Source: Bradyrhizobium elkanii USDA 76
GTDB taxonomy: Bacteria; Pseudomonadota; Alphaproteobacteria; Rhizobiales; Xanthobacteraceae
Assembly (NCBI RefSeq): GCF_023278185.1
Contig: NZ_CP066356.1
Location: 930,001 to 994,000 of the forward strand
Direction: 5' to 3'
DNA: 64,000 nucleotides
The translations under genes and the position numbers were made by a program. This document shows, piece by piece, positions 1 to 8,485 of this stretch. The stretch's first letter is position 1. Each line of letters begins with the position of its first letter. A model generated the notes under the pieces. It was not told where the DNA came from. It saw only the letters and a program-made list of their open reading frames with translations, and made no database searches.

Positions 1-29
1 AAGCATATTCATTCTGAGTGAGGCGAAAA

Positions 30-967
30 ATGAGCAAGGCACAACGCGAACTTCCGATTCTCGTGACCGGCGCGGCTGGACGGATCGGCTCGGTGGGTCG
101 CACCGTGACGGAGCTGCTTCTCGCCCGTGGATTCCAGGTACGGGCGCAGGTTCGTGTGGACGACGAGCGGGCCGCAAGGTTGCGTGCGCTCGGTGCAGAA
201 GTCGTGGTTGGCGATCTGCTCGATCTTATGGCGGTACATCGGGCGATCGAAGGGTGCGAACGTCTCTGCTTCGCAATGTCGGTCGCGCCGACCTATCTCG
301 AAGCGGCTGTCAACGTCGCCGTCGTCGCGAAGCACCACGGCGTAAAGGCGTTCGTCAATCTCTCCCAGATGACCGTCAACGAGATGGACATCTTCAATAC
401 GACCCCCAGCCCACAGCAAAAGCAGCATTGGTTGGCGGAGCAGATATTATCCTGGTCCGGGCTGCCAGTGGTGGAAGTACGACCAACGGCCTTCATGGAA
501 GGGTTGTTGCTTCAAACGGCGAAAACCGTCTCCTTGCAGGACAAAATCATGGCCCCCTTTGGAATGGGCAAGAACTCTCCATCGCTGCAGCCGATGTCGC
601 TCGGGTGATCGCCGAGATACTGAGTGAGCCCGCCGAGCATATCGGCCAGACCTACCATCTGACCGGCCCGGTTTCGCAGGACATGGACGCGGTTGCACGC
701 GAGTTCTCGGCCGCGCTTGGTCGCACGATCTCGTATGTCAACGTTCCACTTGAGGTCATGAAGGGGCAACTCGCCGCCTTCGGAATGCCGCAGCATGTCG
801 TTGCGCACGTGGCGACCATGGCGGGGCTACATCAGGACAACCGGTACGATCGGTTCAGCAACGATGTCGAAAGGCTGACCGGCATACGTCCGATGAGCGT
901 TCGGGAATTCGTGCAGAAGAACGCGCATACGTTCGCACCGGTCGCGCCTTCGAGCGCGGCTGAATAA
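30..967 (+). pseudogene. NmrA/SDR-type NAD(P)-binding oxidoreductase, frameshifted
   Basis: The first frame starts at ATG 30 and opens with a Rossmann nucleotide-binding loop (VTGAAGRIGSVG) followed by an NmrA-like fold (VVVGDLLD, VEVRPTAFMEGLL). It runs to a stop at 606-608. The rest of the protein (IAAADVARVIAEIL to the end at 967) is in another frame. Adding one C to the CC at about 588-590 joins the frames as NSP-IAAADVARV, so the lesion is a single-base deletion in a short C run. The restored protein would be about 312 residues, normal for NmrA-like NAD(P)H-binding regulators or quinone reductases. Either the gene is a young pseudogene or the assembly has an error there. No partner gene suggests a substrate. 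Confidence 0.8.
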
Positions 968-1209
968 ACGCATCGTAGACACGGGTTCGCAAAGGAGCGT
1001 GGTTGCGGGCACACGCAACCACCGATACCGACATTCACTTCAAGTCACGATCTGACCAAGATGGCCCCTCGGGGGAGTTCCTCGCGTCCCGAACGCGATG
1101 TATCTGCAATCGACAATCACTTTTTCAGCGATTTGCTTACTCGTTCGAATGAGACGGAATCGTAATTTCGGTTCAGACGCGCATATCGCGCTGTAAAACA
1201 AAGAAAATC

Positions 1210-1258
1210 TGGCGCACCCGACACGATTCGAACGTGTGACCTTTGCCTTCGGAGGGCA
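1210..1258 (-). other. 3' fragment of tRNA-Arg(CCG), probable integration scar
   Basis: Read on the minus strand, 49 nt reproduce the 3' part of a tRNA-Arg. The fragment has the 3' strand of the anticodon stem with anticodon CCG inside TGCCCTCCGAAGGCA, a variable loop, a complete T arm (ACACG-TTCGAAT-CGTGT), and the acceptor 3' strand GGGTGCG followed by CCA. The 5' half is absent: upstream bases offer no partner for the acceptor strand and only a decayed D-arm-like stretch. The 3' halves of tRNA genes are usual attachment sites for tyrosine integrases, which leave such a copy at the far end of an island. No integrase is in the window. I read it as an old att duplicate, not a working tRNA. 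Confidence 0.7.
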
Positions 1259-1513
1259 CAGCTCGATCTATTCCGCCAATCGCGGACCAGTTCCACCAAT
1301 CGCAAGAATCGGGTGTTGCGTGCCCCCCACGACCACCGGCTATTGCGATATCGGCGCAGCGACCCGGAAGGGTCGCCTTCGCTTTTTTCGCGGCATTTCG
1401 CGAAGACCAGGTGTCACGCCTCCAGGATTTGACCTAGCCAGGGTTGGGACAAGAGGCGGCAGCTCCCGCGATTGTCGATTTCGCGATGCAGCGAACCTCC
1501 GCCAAAGTGCCAA

Positions 1514-1644
1514 GCGCTCACGCTACCATACTAAGGACAAACAGCGGTTCCTCGTGTCGGTGGTTGCGTATGATTCCCTCCCTGGGCACCAAAACTGCGC
1601 TTTTCCACGCTAGAGCACGATCTTCTACGATTGCGTTCGCTGGA
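1514..1644 (+). repeat. Dispersed ~125-bp repeat, copy 1
   Basis: First of four same-orientation copies in the window; the others start near 9032, 40483 and 46725. The core begins at CTAAGGACAAACAGCGG and runs through GATTCCCTCCCTGGGCACCA to GCGCTTTT. It is preceded in most copies by a GCGCTCACGC-like lead. Copies 1 and 4 are the closest pair, both extending to GCGTTCGCTGGAT. In one frame the core reads TKDKQRFLVSVVAYDSLPGH, but no copy has a convincing start signal. Confidence 0.8.
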
Positions 1645-1790
1645 TGATCGGCGCGAAGGGCACTCGCGGATTTCTCTCCCTAGGGCTCGATAGATTTACC
1701 TACGCTCAAATCCCCGCCCCCGGAACCAGATCTCGTCATATTGAGCAGGTTTCTTGGTGCCTGCCTCGGTTCGCGCGTCAGAAGGACCGG

Positions 1791-2694
1791 CTAGTTGCGG
1801 ACTGCGTACAGAGGCGTTCTGACCGTCAGTTGATAGGCGGGCTTCGGCACCCACATGATTTCGGCTGTGATGCCAAACAGCCGATTGTCGTTGTCGTCCA
1901 TGCGATCGAGATCGAGCCGCACAATCGGTTGTGTGAAGGGCTGAATGGACGTGAGGGTCAGAAGCTGCGCGCCCTCGAAGGATTGCACGCCCACGCGGCC
2001 GGTAAATTTCCAATTGTTCGGCCATTGATAGTAGCCGCCGACATAGGCAATCGTGTTCGGGTTGATCCTTCCCAACGCATTGCCGACGTCGGTTCGCGTG
2101 TGTTGGAAGCCGCTGAGCAGGCCTCTGGTCTCATCGGAATCGAGCGCATAGTCAAATTCGAGAATGTTGTTGAAGGAGGTTGTACCCAGCGGGCCATTGG
2201 GAATCGACTGTGTGATGGTCGATTGCAGCGTCACCGTAGGAAAGGTCCCGCCGTTCTGCTGGTAAAGATCCGCCTGGAAGCCGATGTTCCAGCTTGTGAT
2301 TTGAAAGGACGAAAAGCCGGCGCTTCCGAAGTTCGTCGAGCTGCCGGAGACGCCGGCATAGAGCGAGACGTTTTCGGTGACATCGACCGTCAGCGGTATT
2401 GAGGGATTTCGCTGATGGCAGGCCGACCGGAAATGCCACGCCGCCCGATGTCGCAAGCGTCTGCGTATTGAACAGCGTTGGATGTCCAAAGGCGAACGCG
2501 AGCGATCCTGCCGGGACCTGCGCGTAGATCGTTCTGAGGTCGAGATAGATCGCCGGCACCGAAGCATTGGCAACGCCATCATCATTTGCGGCAAAGGCCT
2601 TCGCAACCGGGACGATAAGGATTGCGCACAATGCAGCGCTCAAGATCGATCCGAGAGCCGGGAGCCCTGTGCTGTTACGTGACGGCGCGTTCAA
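1791..2694 (-). pseudogene. Outer-membrane transporter-like protein, frameshifted
   Basis: A TTG start at 2694 is supported by GGGAAGG nine bases upstream on the minus strand. It leads a signal peptide (LSAALCAILIVPVAKAFA) and the start of a beta-rich protein. Near 2400-2415 the frame shifts between SAKSL and IPLTVDVTENV, and the rest continues to 1791 ending in LTVRTPLYAVRN. A one-base change in the CCCTCAAT region joins both parts into about 300 residues. The sequence resembles the outer-membrane 'transporter'/phenol MetA-like family, alternating short polar and aromatic strands (GYYQWPNNWKFTGRVG). The closest counterpart in the window is the intact protein at 7351-8457. It is either a recent pseudogene or a sequencing indel. 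Confidence 0.7.
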
Positions 2695-2709
2695 GGCGAT
2701 AACCTTCCC

Positions 2710-2750
2710 TAAAGCGCGATGAGATTAGGTTGAATCATCATCGCGCTTTA
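2710..2750. repeat. 13-bp inverted repeat hairpin
   Basis: TAAAGCGCGATGA (2710-2722) is followed after 15 bases by its exact reverse complement TCATCGCGCTTTA (2738-2750). It lies upstream of the TTG start of the frameshifted outer-membrane gene and next to the REP-like element. It could be a REP-family hairpin or a transcript-end structure between the divergent flanks. Confidence 0.75.
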
Positions 2751-2761
2751 GCTCTTTGTTT

Positions 2762-2837
2762 GAGCATGATCTCCGCGCAAACGCGTTCCGCGTTTGTCGC
2801 GAGGGAAAACCGCTTCACACTTTTCCGGATCATGCTC
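2762..2837. repeat. REP-like palindromic element
   Basis: The 76-bp unit is bounded by GAGCATGATC (2762-2771) and its reverse complement GATCATGCTC (2828-2837), with an inner perfect stem AAACGCG/CGCGTTT around TTC. The motif pair GAGCATGATC and AAAACCGCTTCACACTTTTC is, to my recollection, a frequent intergenic palindrome of Bradyrhizobium-group genomes. Its last base is also part of the TAG stop codon of the AraC gene on the minus strand. Confidence 0.75.
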
Positions 2838-3886
2838 TAGGCGCGATTGCCATTGGGTCGGGAGGCGGGCCGATCGATCGCAACTTGTCCGTTCCTCGAC
2901 CTCTCCCGAAACTCCCGCGGGGTGCAGCCTGAGATCCGGCGGAAAGCGCGCGTGAAGTGGGCAGGGTCGGCATAGCCCGATGCGAATGCCACGTCGATGA
3001 TCTTGATGTCAGTGTCGCCCAGGAGCTTGGCCGCATTGTTGAAGCGGGCCTGCTCAAGCAGGGCCGAATATGTCAGCCCAGCGAGTGAAAGCCTCCGTTG
3101 CAGACTCCTGGTGCTCACTCCCATCATCTCGGCCGCCTGCATTATCGTGAGGCCTCCTTGATCAAGGTAGGAGGGCAAGCTCAGCTTCAGTGCGCTGACG
3201 ACGTCCTTGCCGAATGACTGCGGCTCGTGATCAGCCGGCGTCGGCCGAAAGTCATTTGCGGGATTTGCGAGACTGAGGAGCCCTACCGGCACTTCGATCC
3301 ATGAGGCCTTTTGACCCGACATAAAGCGCGTGTTCGGCCAATGCGACTGGACCTCGGGGCTCGGCGCATAGAGCGCTTCAAACGCAATCACTCTTGGAGA
3401 CCAACTCGCTCCGGCGAACTGACGGACGATGTGAAGGACGAATATGTTCTGAAGCCACTGGGATATCTCAAGATGGGAAATGCCCTCCGTTCCAATGAGC
3501 TTACTGCAAATCTTCAAACTCTCGCCGCTTGGCTCGAGCCATAGTTGGAGGATTGTATCTTCGCACGGTGCCCACCGGCATATTTGCTGCAGGGCAACCA
3601 ATAGGGTTGGCGCATGGCGCACTCGCGCCCGCAGGGCTTCGCTCAAATGTTCGAACGAGAGTCGCTGGGCTGCGCGAAAGGCAATTTCTGACAGACCCTG
3701 CTTTTGCTGAGCTGCGGTCGCGAACCGAACGGCCGGCAGCAAAGGTACGTAATGATCCGCTTTTTCTTCAAAGGACGTCGGGAGTTGAAATTTGGCGAGA
3801 AGTGCTGCCGTCGGGCCGCCTATCTCAGAATGAAGTTCAGCGAATGGGATCAGAAACTGACAACGGGTCAATGGAATGACGGTCAT
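2837..3886 (-). CDS. AraC-family transcriptional regulator (OruR/ArgR-like)
   Basis: This 349-residue protein has an N-terminal effector domain of the arabinose-binding-type 4 family (about residues 20-210, opening LIPFAELHSEIGG). A C-terminal double helix-turn-helix follows (about 235-335): MQAAEMMGVSTRSLQRRLSL for the first helix pair and IIDVAFASGYADPAHFTRAF for the second, ending GCTPREFRERSR. Full length and the ATG start suggest it is intact. Regulators of this type usually control amino-acid or aromatic catabolic operons. Nothing adjacent is an obvious target: the frameshifted membrane protein lies downstream on the same strand and an AraC fragment lies divergently upstream. The stop codon touches a REP-like palindrome. 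Confidence 0.85.
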   Translation of the reverse strand: MTVIPLTRCQFLIPFAELHSEIGGPTAALLAKFQLPTSFEEKADHYVPLLPAVRFATAAQQKQGLSEIAFRAAQRLSFEHLSEALRARVRHAPTLLVALQQICRWAPCEDTILQLWLEPSGESLKICSKLIGTEGISHLEISQWLQNIFVLHIVRQFAGASWSPRVIAFEALYAPSPEVQSHWPNTRFMSGQKASWIEVPVGLLSLANPANDFRPTPADHEPQSFGKDVVSALKLSLPSYLDQGGLTIMQAAEMMGVSTRSLQRRLSLAGLTYSALLEQARFNNAAKLLGDTDIKIIDVAFASGYADPAHFTRAFRRISGCTPREFRERSRNGQVAIDRPASRPNGNRA

Positions 3887-4090
3887 TACTACCTGCCCAA
3901 GAAGTTTTGCCGCGATCGCAGCTTAGCAGGTCGGAACTCGTCTTGCGTTGTCTTTATCGGGCAGCCAGGTCCGACGATCTCGCTTGACGAAAGTTTTGGC
4001 GGCTGATGGCCAGATCGGTGCCCGAAGCTGCTTTATCCTGAAGCGTCGTTTCTCTCGCAGGAGCACGGGCTTCACGCCTCAAACCAACCG

Positions 4091-4477
4091 ATGAGAGCTG
4101 TCCGATTGCCTTCGGCCCAGGCGGTCCGTGAAGTCATTGTCGCGTCGCTGCGACACGGTGACGCAACCCTTGATAGCACCGCTCGCGCCCTCAAGGTCAG
4201 CTCGCGCACGTTGCAGCGTCACCTTGGTCGCATGGGCACCAGCCACAGCGAAATGCTCGCGGAAGTTCGCTTGAACATCGCTTGCCGCTTGCTCGTGGAC
4301 TCAAGCAAGCGACTGTCGGAAATCGCGAAATTCGTCGGCTACAGCAACGCCAGCAGCTTCAGCCGTACTTTCGTGCGTTTGATGAAAATCCAACCCATCA
4401 CTTACCGGCAGCGGCAACTTGCCGATCGGCAGAGCCAAGCGAGCCATGGCAAGAAATCTCACGCCGCTGGGCCATGA
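4091..4477 (+). CDS. AraC-type HTH protein, N-terminally truncated
   Basis: The 128-residue frame is almost only an AraC DNA-binding domain: STARALKVSSRTLQRHLGRM and SEIAKFVGYSNASSFSRTF form the two helix-turn-helix units, and MKIQPITYRQRQ is the usual end. Family members are about 250-350 residues. The same frame stays open for roughly 28 codons upstream of ATG 4091 without another start, and no clear ribosome-binding site precedes 4091. I infer a regulator that lost its effector domain, though a stand-alone HTH cannot be excluded. It is divergent from the complete AraC gene at 3886, perhaps its decayed duplicate. Confidence 0.6.
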   Translation: MRAVRLPSAQAVREVIVASLRHGDATLDSTARALKVSSRTLQRHLGRMGTSHSEMLAEVRLNIACRLLVDSSKRLSEIAKFVGYSNASSFSRTFVRLMKIQPITYRQRQLADRQSQASHGKKSHAAGP

Positions 4478-4583
4478 CAATTCCGATCATTGGCGCGAAA
4501 TGGCAAGACGCGCGATCTGAATTGGCGCGAAATGCTTAGCGAAGCTGATTGCCGAGATTGCGCTGCCCAAAGGAATGTTGAAC

Positions 4584-5252
4584 ATGACCCTTCGCTCAGC
4601 TCTGTTGGTATTTTGTGTCGCCGGATTGATTGCCGTTCCCCATAAGGTGCTTTCCCAGTCCGCACCCGAGAGCAAACCACACGTACCGCTTGAGAAATCG
4701 ATAGGCCAGGCAAAGCCTGAAGTCGTGCCGTCGCTCTTCGTCCTCAACTCGCGCGGGGCGAGCTTGAAGGACGGGAAGCTCGTGCTGACGGGGGTTTCAC
4801 CGAATGCCATCGTGTTCGCCGATCGGCCCGTGAGGGCGGCTGGTCACGATCTCACATCGCGAATTGTTGAGGATTGGGGCAATGGCAGTGACAATTTCGC
4901 GAAAGACCCTCCAAATGCCACTGTGTCCGGGTTCAGGAAAGACGGATCGTCGGTAGCCGACGCCGTCGTCGTCCTGAAATCGCCGAAGCTCGACGGCGAC
5001 AGGCTGACTTTCGATGTCGATCTGCTCGAAGGTGACCTTGCAGGAGCTGATGGACCGGCGTCGATCTTCATCGACATCATCGGTCGCCCGTTCACACCGC
5101 TGTCCTTTGCCGGCGTTGCGCGCCGCACCGCCTGGCGAGGGGCTTATTATCGCGGCGCTGCCGTCGCTGGTGCGGCCGCCCTTGGAGCTGCGGCAGCCTA
5201 TCCCTATTACGCCCCGCGGTGCGGATTCTATCCGTATCCGCCTTGCTACTGA
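4584..5252 (+). CDS. Exported protein of unknown function
   Basis: The start at 4584 is preferred over ATG 4575 because AAAGGA lies about nine bases upstream of it. The product is about 222 residues. It opens with a signal peptide (MTLRSALLVFCVAGLIAVP) and continues with a soluble region containing SRGASLKDGKLVLTGVSPNA and a DGDRLTFDVDLLEGDL strand. A Gly/Ala-rich stretch (YYRGAAVAGAAALGAAAAYP) and a Tyr/Pro/Cys-rich end (RCGFYPYPPCY) follow. The tail resembles many small rhizobial envelope proteins. I do not recognise a functional family. About 90 bases later a second exported protein starts on the same strand, so co-transcription is likely. Confidence 0.75.
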   Translation: MTLRSALLVFCVAGLIAVPHKVLSQSAPESKPHVPLEKSIGQAKPEVVPSLFVLNSRGASLKDGKLVLTGVSPNAIVFADRPVRAAGHDLTSRIVEDWGNGSDNFAKDPPNATVSGFRKDGSSVADAVVVLKSPKLDGDRLTFDVDLLEGDLAGADGPASIFIDIIGRPFTPLSFAGVARRTAWRGAYYRGAAVAGAAALGAAAAYPYYAPRCGFYPYPPCY

Positions 5253-5342
5253 GCAACGCGACCGGCCACGTCGCAGCCTCCGGGCCGACTGATGCAGGTG
5301 GGCCGGATTTAAGCCGAACATACGAGCTCACAGGAGGGGATC

Positions 5343-5699
5343 ATGGGACGAGCCGCTATGATCGCAGCATCGCTGATCATCGCCGGCATCCAGTCAGCGC
5401 ATGGGCAGACCGACCTGAGCGCTTACGCCAATGCCGAAGGCTATCTGGATGTTCAGAAGCTGACATGCGCACAGCTCGCCGGAACGTGGCAGGGAGACGC
5501 CGATCTTCTCACTGCCTGGTACAGCGGCTGGTACAACGGCCTCGCGCGCAAGCATTATCTCGACATCAAGAAGTCCCGCGAGGCCGAACACGAAGTGATC
5601 CAGCACTGCAAGGCTCATCCTGACCAGCTCATCATCGAGGCGATCGCAGTGGTCTTCAAGGATATGAGAGCTGCGCTCGGGATCAGGATGCAGCCCTAA
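5343..5699 (+). CDS. HdeA/HdeB-family periplasmic protein
   Basis: ATG 5343 follows a strong AGGAGGGG. The 118-residue product has a cleavable signal (IAASLIIAGIQSAHGQ) and the family pattern of two cysteines framing a helical core: LTCAQLAGTW near residue 40 and VIQHCKAHP near residue 85. HdeA/HdeB proteins are small periplasmic chaperones that protect proteins at low pH. In alphaproteobacteria they often have other or unknown envelope-stress roles. It lies between an exported protein of unknown function and the DUF1254 protein, all on one strand. Family assignment is fairly firm; the acid-stress role is only inferred. Confidence 0.75.
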   Translation: MGRAAMIAASLIIAGIQSAHGQTDLSAYANAEGYLDVQKLTCAQLAGTWQGDADLLTAWYSGWYNGLARKHYLDIKKSREAEHEVIQHCKAHPDQLIIEAIAVVFKDMRAALGIRMQP

Positions 5700-5791
5700 C
5701 GGCGGATCCGATGCCTTTCATGGCAGACCGACAGTCGGAGCAGCCAGACGATCGTTTGAAGACCATTCGAATTGTACACAAGGAGAGAACA

Positions 5792-7225
5792 ATGGAGATC
5801 ACTCGTCGCAATCTTGCGCTTGGCGGAATGGGTCTGCTCACGGGAGCGGCGATAGGCCGGTCGGCCGTCGCCCAGGAGGGTTCTTTCCTGGGGATCGGTC
5901 AAGGCTTGGAGGATTTCTGGCTCGCGAGCGACGCCTACATATTTGGCTATCCGTTGGTGACGATGGAGATGACCCGCCGGGTCCTCACCAATGTTGCCGA
6001 ACCCGTGGGAACGAAGGCGCCGATGGGGCAGATCATCAAGCTGCGGCAATATCCGGACGCCGCCTTCAGGGACGTCACGGCGCCGAACGCAGACACGCTC
6101 TATACGACTTCCTTTTTCGACGTCGGGAAAGAGCCGTGGGTCCTCAGCATTCCGGACATGAAGGGACGCTATTTCCTGATGCCGATGCTGGATGGCTGGA
6201 CGACGGTGTTCCAGGTACCCGGCAAGCGCACCACCGGCACCGGCGCGCAGACCTACGCCATCACCGGACCCGGCTGGAAAGGCAAACTGCCGGACGGGGT
6301 GAAGGAATACAAATCGCAGACCAATATCGTGTGGCTGCTCGGCCGCATCTATTGCACCGGAACGCCGGAGGACTACGCAGCCGTCCACAAGCTGCAGGAC
6401 GAGTGCAAGCTCGTTCCGCTCAGCGCTTACGGCAAGCCGTACACACCACCTCCGGGAAAGGTCGATCCGTCGATCGACATGAAGACGGCTGTCCGCGAAC
6501 AGGTCAATCGCATGGACGCGGTGTCCTATTTCAAGCTGCTCTGCGAACTCATGAAAACCAACCCGCCATACGCGGCAGACGCGGCCCAGCTCGCCAAATT
6601 TGCCCGCATCGGCATCGTACCCGGACGCGACTTTGACGAGACCAAGCTGAAGGCGGACTTCCTGAAGCGTGTCCCCGAGGTGTCGTTCGACAGGATCATG
6701 CTTCAGTTCAAGGTCAACAAGGCCGTCAAGGACGAGAACGGCTTTGCGTTCACGACGAAAACCGGCATCTACGGGACCGACTATCTGATGCGGGCCCTGG
6801 TAACCGCGATCGGACTCGGCGCCAACCGCCCGCAGGATGCGGTCTATCCGACCTCGCAAAAGGATGCGGATGACCGCAAGTACAATGGTGCGAACAAGTA
6901 CGTCATGCGGTTTCCCAAAGGCCACCTGCCTCCGGCCGAGGGATTCTGGTCGCTCACGATGTACGACAGCGGCTACTTCTTCGTGAACAATCCGCTCAAC
7001 CGATATTCGATCAGTGCGCGGGAAAATCTGAAGGAAAATCCGGACGGCTCGACCGATCTCTACATTCAGAAGGACTCGCCCGGCAAAGACAAGGAATCCA
7101 ACTGGCTTCCTGCGCCCGAGGGAGATTTCATACTCATGCTGCGCATGTATTGGCCGCAGGAAACCGATCCTTCGATCATCAACGGCACCTGGACGGTTCC
7201 GGCCGCCAAGAAGATCGGGGCCTGA
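5792..7225 (+). CDS. DUF1254/DUF1214 exported protein
   Basis: ATG 5792 is preceded by AAGGAGAG and begins a Tat-like signal (ITRRNLALGGMGLLTGAA). The upstream in-frame start at 5711 lacks such support. The 477-residue product has the DUF1254 region (about 60-190: SDAYIFGYPLVTMEMTRR, APNADTLYTTSFFDV) followed by DUF1214 (about 360-460: GFWSLTMYDSGYFF, LNRYSISARENLK). These two-domain periplasmic proteins are common in rhizobia and actinobacteria. I know no established reaction for them. A strong hairpin just after the stop suggests the transcript ends here. Confidence 0.85.
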   Translation: MEITRRNLALGGMGLLTGAAIGRSAVAQEGSFLGIGQGLEDFWLASDAYIFGYPLVTMEMTRRVLTNVAEPVGTKAPMGQIIKLRQYPDAAFRDVTAPNADTLYTTSFFDVGKEPWVLSIPDMKGRYFLMPMLDGWTTVFQVPGKRTTGTGAQTYAITGPGWKGKLPDGVKEYKSQTNIVWLLGRIYCTGTPEDYAAVHKLQDECKLVPLSAYGKPYTPPPGKVDPSIDMKTAVREQVNRMDAVSYFKLLCELMKTNPPYAADAAQLAKFARIGIVPGRDFDETKLKADFLKRVPEVSFDRIMLQFKVNKAVKDENGFAFTTKTGIYGTDYLMRALVTAIGLGANRPQDAVYPTSQKDADDRKYNGANKYVMRFPKGHLPPAEGFWSLTMYDSGYFFVNNPLNRYSISARENLKENPDGSTDLYIQKDSPGKDKESNWLPAPEGDFILMLRMYWPQETDPSIINGTWTVPAAKKIGA

Positions 7226-7234
7226 GGGGATTGA

Positions 7235-7267
7235 ACTGATGCCGGCCCACAAAGGGTCGGCATCAGT
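7235..7267 (+). terminator. Hairpin after DUF1254 gene
   Basis: A 14-bp stem, ACTGATGCCGGCCC against GGGTCGGCATCAGT with one G-T pair and a five-base loop, begins ten bases after the stop codon. No T run follows, so it may act as a transcript-end or pause structure and not as a textbook intrinsic terminator. Confidence 0.55.
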
Positions 7268-7350
7268 CAAAGTGAGCTTGCGCCGTCGAACGAACATTGT
7301 GCGGCAGAACGGATCGTTATGCGGTCGCTTAAAAGTGCGCGGGGTGTGAG

Positions 7351-8457
7351 ATGGGCATTATTGTTCTTCGGAGAAACGGACACGCCACCAGGCGAGGTAA
7401 AACAAAGCGAGGAATCCGTTTCCCGTTCGGGGCCTCAGTCATGGCCACGGCAATGCTGACAATGTCAGTCTGGTCTGCAACCGTCCATGCCGACGAAGGC
7501 GGAGTTTCATATTGGCTTCCCGGCCGCTTCGGCAGCCTTGCAGCGACTCCTCAGGTCCCCGGCTGGTCGATGGCGGAGGTTTACTATCACACCAGCGTTA
7601 GTGCCTTCGGCAATGCCGCCGCCGCAAGGGAAATCCAGGTCGGCAGAATCCCTGCCGCAGTGAACGTCGATCTGAACCTGCATTTGAACGCACAGGCGGA
7701 TCTCGTGCTGCTCAATCCCACTTACACGTTCGCAACGCCGGTGCTGGGCGCGCAACTCGCCATTGGCGTAACCGGACTGTTCGGGCGGTCGAGCGCAAAT
7801 CTTGACGGCACGCTGACGGCGGCGGTCGGCCCGCTGGCGGCAACGCGCGCGGGAAGTTTTGGCGATTCGATCACGTCGGTCGGCGACCTCTACCCGCAGG
7901 CGACTCTCAAGTGGAACGCTGGCGTCCACAATTTCATGACCTATGTGACGGGCGATATTCCCGTTGGGGCGTACAGCCCGACCCGCCTCGCCAATCTCGG
8001 CATCGGGCACGCAGCCATCGACGGCGGCGGCGGCTATACCTACTTCAATCCGCAGACCGGCCGCGAGTTTTCTGCGGTCGCCGGCTTCACCTACAATTTC
8101 AAGGATCAGGATACGCAGTACCAGAACGGCATTGACTTCCATCTGGATTGGGGCGCATCCCAGTTTCTGTCCAAGCAGTTCTTCGTTGGCCTGGTGGGCT
8201 ATGCCTATCAACAAGTCACCGATGACTTTGGCCAGCATCCTATCCTGGGTGGCTTCCGCTCCCGGGTGCTTGGCGTCGGTCCGCAGATCGGCTTTCTGTT
8301 TCCTGTCGGCGACATGCAGGGGTACTTGAACCTGAAAGGATATGGCGAATTTGCCGCGGAGAACCGCCCGGCCGGGTGGAATACGTGGCTGACGTTCTCG
8401 ATTTCGCCGATGGCGCCAACGACCGTGGCGTCAACTCGCCGGCCAATCACGAAATAG
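7351..8457 (+). CDS. Outer-membrane transporter-like protein (phenol MetA-like family)
   Basis: The 368-residue frame starts at ATG 7351 with a purine-rich GGGGTGTGAG just upstream; ATG 7441 is a possible later start. A signal peptide (MATAMLTMSVWSATVHA, about residues 31-47) is followed by a beta-barrel-like sequence of alternating strands: NLHLNAQADLVLLNPTYTF, FMTYVTGDIPVGAYSP and GPQIGFLFPVGDMQGYLNLK. This fits the outer-membrane 'transporter' family found near aromatic degradation genes, where it is thought to help uptake of hydrophobic substrates. The long cytoplasmic-side extension before the signal is unusual and makes the first ATG uncertain. It shares its general type with the frameshifted gene at 1791-2694. 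Confidence 0.75.
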   Translation: MGIIVLRRNGHATRRGKTKRGIRFPFGASVMATAMLTMSVWSATVHADEGGVSYWLPGRFGSLAATPQVPGWSMAEVYYHTSVSAFGNAAAAREIQVGRIPAAVNVDLNLHLNAQADLVLLNPTYTFATPVLGAQLAIGVTGLFGRSSANLDGTLTAAVGPLAATRAGSFGDSITSVGDLYPQATLKWNAGVHNFMTYVTGDIPVGAYSPTRLANLGIGHAAIDGGGGYTYFNPQTGREFSAVAGFTYNFKDQDTQYQNGIDFHLDWGASQFLSKQFFVGLVGYAYQQVTDDFGQHPILGGFRSRVLGVGPQIGFLFPVGDMQGYLNLKGYGEFAAENRPAGWNTWLTFSISPMAPTTVASTRRPITK

Positions 8458-8485
8458 TCAGGCGGTCACGGTAGCGACAGAGCCA

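Larger units (their letters stand above)
968..1790. other. Gene-free spacer with tRNA fragment and repeat
   Basis: I find no convincing coding region in these 823 bases. The stretch holds the tRNA-Arg 3' fragment (1210-1258) and copy 1 of the dispersed repeat (about 1514-1644). It also holds a short partial direct repeat of the form CGATTGGYGGAA, read on the minus strand, near 1275-1312. The short open frames across the repeat are discussed with the repeat. Confidence 0.6.

Noticed and set aside
1210..1290. Complete tRNA-Arg gene
   Set aside because: The 3' half is perfect but no 5' acceptor strand or regular D arm can be drawn; only a fragment is supported.
1236..1613. Protein-coding gene ending in the TKDKQRF peptide
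   Set aside because: The peptide comes from the dispersed repeat, which has no start signal and is frame-broken in copy 3.
5696..7297. 533-codon minus-strand frame opposite the DUF1254 gene
   Set aside because: Shadow of the coding strand; crosses the hairpin and spacer without a start signal.
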